From positions 3,731,001-3,795,000 of the forward strand of contig NZ_CP077097.1 in the NCBI RefSeq assembly GCF_014269225.2: a DNA stretch of 64,000 nucleotides, written 5' to 3'. The notes beneath the pieces are model-generated. The model was not told the origin of the DNA and made no database searches. It saw only the letters and a list, made by a program, of their open reading frames with translations. Within the stretch, counting starts at the first letter, position 1. Every line of letters begins with the position of its first letter. The stretch is from Pseudomonas anuradhapurensis (GTDB lineage: Bacteria > Pseudomonadota > Gammaproteobacteria > Pseudomonadales > Pseudomonadaceae). Shown here piece by piece: positions 61,365 through 64,000 of the stretch. Position numbers and translations under genes: made by a program.

Positions 61365-61990
61365 GCGTTGACCAGGAACGGCGTGGGGTCGCCGCAGCCT
61401 TCACGGATCAGCTCCGGCTCGTCGCCGGACAGGTCGATGATGGTCGATGCCTTGAGGTCGCCGAAACCACCGTCGATCACCAGGTCGACATGGTGCTCCA
61501 GGCGCTCGCGGATCTCGTAGGGGTCGGTCATCGGCTCGTCGTCCCCAGGCAAGATCAGGCTCACGCTCATCAGCGGCTCGCCCAGCTCGGCGAGCAAGGC
61601 CAGGGTGATGGCATGGTCAGGCACGCGCAGGCCGATGGTACGGCGCTTTTCGTGCAACAGCAGGCGTGGCACTTCGCGGGTGCCATTGAGGATGAAGGTG
61701 TAAGGCCCCGGCACATGCGCCTTGAGCAGGCGGAAGGTGCCGGTGTCGACCTTGGCATACAGCCCCAGCTGCGACATGTCACAGCACATCAGGGTGAAAT
61801 TGTGGGTCTTGTCCAGGCCGCGCAGGCGCCGCACCCGCTCGATCGCCGCCTTGTCGCCAATCTGGCAACCCAGGGCGTAGGCCGAGTCGGTCGGATACAC
61901 CACCACGCCGCCCTTGCGGATGATTTCCACCGCCTGGCGGATCAGCCGCGTCTGCGGATTCTCCGGATGAATCTGGAAAAATTGGCTCAC
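61361..61990 (-). CDS. YciO/Sua5-YrdC family protein
   Basis: A 209-residue member of the YrdC/Sua5 fold that binds nucleotides and double-stranded RNA; the TsaC/Sua5 branch makes threonylcarbamoyl-AMP for tRNA t6A, but the YciO branch has no settled role. Seen: GGVVVYPTDSAYALGCQIGD near residue 30, then RVRRLRGLDKTHNFTLMC (KxR-like region) and GPYTFILNGTREVPRLLLHE. I start it at GTG 61990 (VSQFFQIHPENPQ), with AGGA 8 bases upstream; ATG 62026 would overlap the upstream gene. Confidence 0.9.
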   Translation of the reverse strand: MSQFFQIHPENPQTRLIRQAVEIIRKGGVVVYPTDSAYALGCQIGDKAAIERVRRLRGLDKTHNFTLMCCDMSQLGLYAKVDTGTFRLLKAHVPGPYTFILNGTREVPRLLLHEKRRTIGLRVPDHAITLALLAELGEPLMSVSLILPGDDEPMTDPYEIRERLEHHVDLVIDGGFGDLKASTIIDLSGDEPELIREGCGDPTPFLVNA

Positions 61991-62003
61991 GTAGTCGTCC
62001 TGT

Positions 62004-62864
62004 TCATACCGCCAAAGGCTGTTCATCGCTGAATCGGCGCCACAAAGGTGGCAGGTCCTCGGGCAAAGGCCGGTAGGCACCGATCTCGCCCCAGGTGCCG
62101 GGGCCGTGGAAGTCACTGCCAGCGCTTGCCAGCAGGCCGAACTCACGGGTGAGGATGGACAGGGTGCCCACCTGCTCGGCCGGCATCATCCCGTTGACCA
62201 CTTCAATTGCCTGCCCGCCTGCCTGAATATAGTCGGCAATCAGCCTTCTGCGCTTGCTGCGGGTCAGTTCGTAGTGCATGGGGTGCGCCAGGCTCACCCA
62301 AGCGTTGGACTGGCGCAGGGTGGCGACGGTTTCATCGAGGCTTGGCCAGTGCTGTTTGACATCGCCCAGCTTGCCGGCGCCCAGCCACTTGCGAAACGCC
62401 TCGCCGCGGTCCTTGACGTGCCCGGCACGCACCAGGTATTCGGCGAAATGTGGCCGCGCCGGGGCGTTGCCGCTGTCGCCCAGTTCGTGCTGCACGGCAC
62501 GGGCGCCTTCGAGGGCACCGGGCATGCCCTTGGCCGCCAGCCGTTTGTCGATTTCTTCCGCGCGCAGCCAGCGGCCCCGGTGCAACGCTTCGATGGCCGC
62601 CAGCAAGGGCGGCGCGTCGAGCGGGAAATCGTAACCGAGCACATGGATGGTTGCGCCGCCCCAGGTGCACGACAGCTCCACCCCGCTGACCCAGTGCATG
62701 CCCTTGTCGTGGCAGGCCTGGCGCGCTTCGGGCAGGCCTTCGATAGTGTCATGGTCAGTCAGGGCCAGCGTTCGCACCCCGTGCTCATGGGCCCGGGCGA
62801 CCAGTGCCGAGGGCGACAGGGCGCCGTCGGAGGCCGTGCTGTGACAGTGCAGATCAACATTCAT
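62004..62864 (-). CDS. rnm: PHP-domain nuclease (RNase AM / TrpH type)
   Basis: A 286-residue PHP-family metal phosphoesterase. The motifs are [15 protein letters not shown] at the N-terminus (HxH), [10 protein letters not shown], a His in [16 protein letters not shown], and [10 protein letters not shown] at the C-terminus. E. coli YciV/RNase AM of this family is a 5'-3' exonuclease maturing the 5' end of 23S and other rRNAs and degrading pAp-like molecules. Its place in the scpAB-yciO cluster is conserved. Divergent from yciB. Confidence 0.9.
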   Translation of the reverse strand: MNVDLHCHSTASDGALSPSALVARAHEHGVRTLALTDHDTIEGLPEARQACHDKGMHWVSGVELSCTWGGATIHVLGYDFPLDAPPLLAAIEALHRGRWLRAEEIDKRLAAKGMPGALEGARAVQHELGDSGNAPARPHFAEYLVRAGHVKDRGEAFRKWLGAGKLGDVKQHWPSLDETVATLRQSNAWVSLAHPMHYELTRSKRRRLIADYIQAGGQAIEVVNGMMPAEQVGTLSILTREFGLLASAGSDFHGPGTWGEIGAYRPLPEDLPPLWRRFSDEQPLAV

Positions 62865-62931
62865 GGAGGAGCGCTTTCGCTGGAATCGATGTTTGTTATT
62901 ATGCCGTCACATCCCGATTCTGGCTGCCATT

Positions 62932-63525
62932 GTGAAACAATTCATCGATTTCATTCCGCTGTTGCTGTTCTTCATCGTCTACAAACTCGACCCGCGCCCC
63001 CTGGAAGTCGCCGGCCACAGCTTCGAATTCGGCGGAATCTACAGCGCCACGGCCATGCTCATCATCAGCTCGCTGGTGGTCTATGGCGCCCTGTTCCTGC
63101 GCCAGCGCAAGCTGGAGAAGGGCCAGTGGCTGACCTTGGTGGCGTGCCTGGTGTTCGGCGGCCTGACCCTGACCTTCCACAGCGAAACCTTCCTCAAATG
63201 GAAAGCCCCGGTGGTCAACTGGCTGTTCGCCCTGGGCTTCGCCGGCAGCCACTTCATCGGTGACCGGGTGCTGATCAAGCGCATCATGGGCCATGCCCTG
63301 AGCCTGCCCGACACCATCTGGACCCGCCTGAACCTGGCCTGGATCGGTTTCTTCCTGTTCTGCGGCGCGGCCAACCTGTTCGTCGCCTTCACCTTCCAGG
63401 ACTTCTGGGTCGACTTCAAGGTGTTCGGCAGCCTGGGCATGACCGTGCTATTCCTGGTGGCGCAGGGCGTGTACCTGTCGCGCCACCTGCACGACGACCC
63501 TTCTACCTCCAAACCCAAGGATTGA
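62932..63525 (+). CDS. yciB: YciB, inner-membrane septation protein A
   Basis: YciB (IspZ) is a small polytopic inner-membrane protein linked to division and envelope synthesis. The 197-residue product has about five membrane segments and the family start [38 protein letters not shown] is in the middle and [17 protein letters not shown] near the end. The start is GTG 62932. It overlaps no gene and is 2 bases before yciI. Confidence 0.95.
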   Translation: MKQFIDFIPLLLFFIVYKLDPRPLEVAGHSFEFGGIYSATAMLIISSLVVYGALFLRQRKLEKGQWLTLVACLVFGGLTLTFHSETFLKWKAPVVNWLFALGFAGSHFIGDRVLIKRIMGHALSLPDTIWTRLNLAWIGFFLFCGAANLFVAFTFQDFWVDFKVFGSLGMTVLFLVAQGVYLSRHLHDDPSTSKPKD

Positions 63526-63526
63526 C

Positions 63527-63826
63527 ATGCTCTACGCCATCATCGCCAGCGACGTCGCAAACTCCCTGGAAAAGCGCCTGGCCGCACGCCCGGCACACAT
63601 CGAACGCCTGCAGCAACTGAAGGCCGAAGGCCGCGTGGTGCTGGCCGGCCCGCACCCGGCCATCGACAGCAACGACCCGGGTGCGGCAGGCTTCAGCGGC
63701 AGCCTGATCGTTGCCGAGTTCGAATCGCTGGCTGCGGCACAGAGCTGGGCCGATGCCGATCCGTACATTGCGGCCGGCGTGTACGACAAGGTCGTGGTCA
63801 AACCGTTCAAGCAAGTACTGCCCTGA
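63527..63826 (+). CDS. yciI: YciI family protein
   Basis: A 99-residue YciI-like protein of the dimeric alpha/beta barrel fold; no enzymatic role is established. Seen: [20 protein letters not shown] (the conserved start), [22 protein letters not shown] with the family His, and [20 protein letters not shown] with the family Asp. AAGGA precedes the ATG. It is co-transcribed with yciB, the usual pairing. Confidence 0.94.
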   Translation: MLYAIIASDVANSLEKRLAARPAHIERLQQLKAEGRVVLAGPHPAIDSNDPGAAGFSGSLIVAEFESLAAAQSWADADPYIAAGVYDKVVVKPFKQVLP

Positions 63827-64000
63827 TCTGAGACCGCGTCAGCTTCTTCGCGGGCTTGCCCGCTGCCACAGGTAACCCACAAACCTCAGGATTTGTGGTG
63901 TCCCTGTGGGAGCGGGCAAGCCCGCGAAGAAGGCCACGCGGTACTGGCAGTTATACGATTGCCATCAGTCTGCGGTATCTTTGCCACTGGCGGGCCGATT
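63827..64000. repeat. REP pair (63841-63933) and right window end
   Basis: CTTCTTCGCGGGCTTGCCCG...CTGCCACAGG and its inverse (CCTGTGGGAGCGGGCAAGCC...GCGAAGAAGG) face each other. After that only about 60 bases remain, with no gene start visible. Confidence 0.8.

Overview
This window looks like chromosomal DNA of a Pseudomonas of the putida group. The evidence is high GC content, a σ54-driven lateral-rod flagellar cluster, the bkdR/bkdA1A2B-lpdV operon, the AmrZ and RsmA/CsrA regulators, the aru/ast arginine operon with an AraC-type ArgR, a phhR/phhAB locus, and many putida-type REP palindromes. No strain is assigned. No IS element, prophage, integrase or CRISPR array was seen. Nearly everything is core genome. 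The accessory-looking pieces are one unrecognised gene (15317-15886), a few very small genes, and REP arrays in gene-end gaps.

Layout. 1-7428: flagellar rod/hook genes on the minus strand, arranged as two transcription units. The first is flgBCDE, with a near-perfect σ54 promoter in front of flgB and a terminator after flgE. The second is flgFGHIJ (flgJ cut by the left edge), with its own σ54-like site and a terminator upstream. Between them lies a tiny gene for a predicted secreted, tryptophan-rich, two-cysteine protein. 7631-12160: late or accessory flagellar genes. cheV-cheR (minus) and flgA (plus) diverge from a 27-bp stretch where a σ28-like and a σ54-like promoter overlap on opposite strands. 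flgM-flgN-flgZ follow a strong σ28 promoter. 12286-15886: an MFS transporter, a glutamine-synthetase-like ligase and an unknown gene. 15967-21657: the branched-chain keto-acid dehydrogenase regulator and operon. 21719-26058: a PAS-GGDEF diguanylate cyclase, tRNA-Arg(CCT), an isolated phnN, amrZ and mgtE.

26444-31427: three tandem tRNA-Arg(ACG) genes, tRNA-Ser(GCT), csrA/rsmA, lysC (with a probable internal start for a regulatory subunit) and alaS. 31846-43997: the arginine block. aotJQMP imports arginine, argR follows, then aruC-F-G-D-B and aruE (ast pathway) degrade arginine to glutamate through succinylated intermediates. A small protein with a histidine-rich tail is inserted between astB and astE. 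TGTCGC half-sites resembling ArgR sites precede both aotJ and aruC. 44431-46580: acetyl-CoA synthetase. 46978-52023: a DUF2790 secreted protein, phhR divergent from phhAB (phenylalanine to tyrosine), a small acidic protein and an MFS transporter. 52169-57742: a YdiJ-type FAD/Fe-S dehydrogenase divergent from a LysR regulator, then an AroP-like permease. 58472-63826: rluB, scpB, scpA, a YciO/Sua5-family protein, a PHP-domain nuclease, yciB and yciI.

The most notable non-routine observations are the overlapping σ54/σ28 divergent promoter, the secreted Trp-rich miniprotein inside the flagellar cluster, the His-tailed protein in the arginine operon, the unrecognised gene at 15317-15886, and the altered σ54-contact loop in PhhR. 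I did not find a clear, wholly new multi-gene system.
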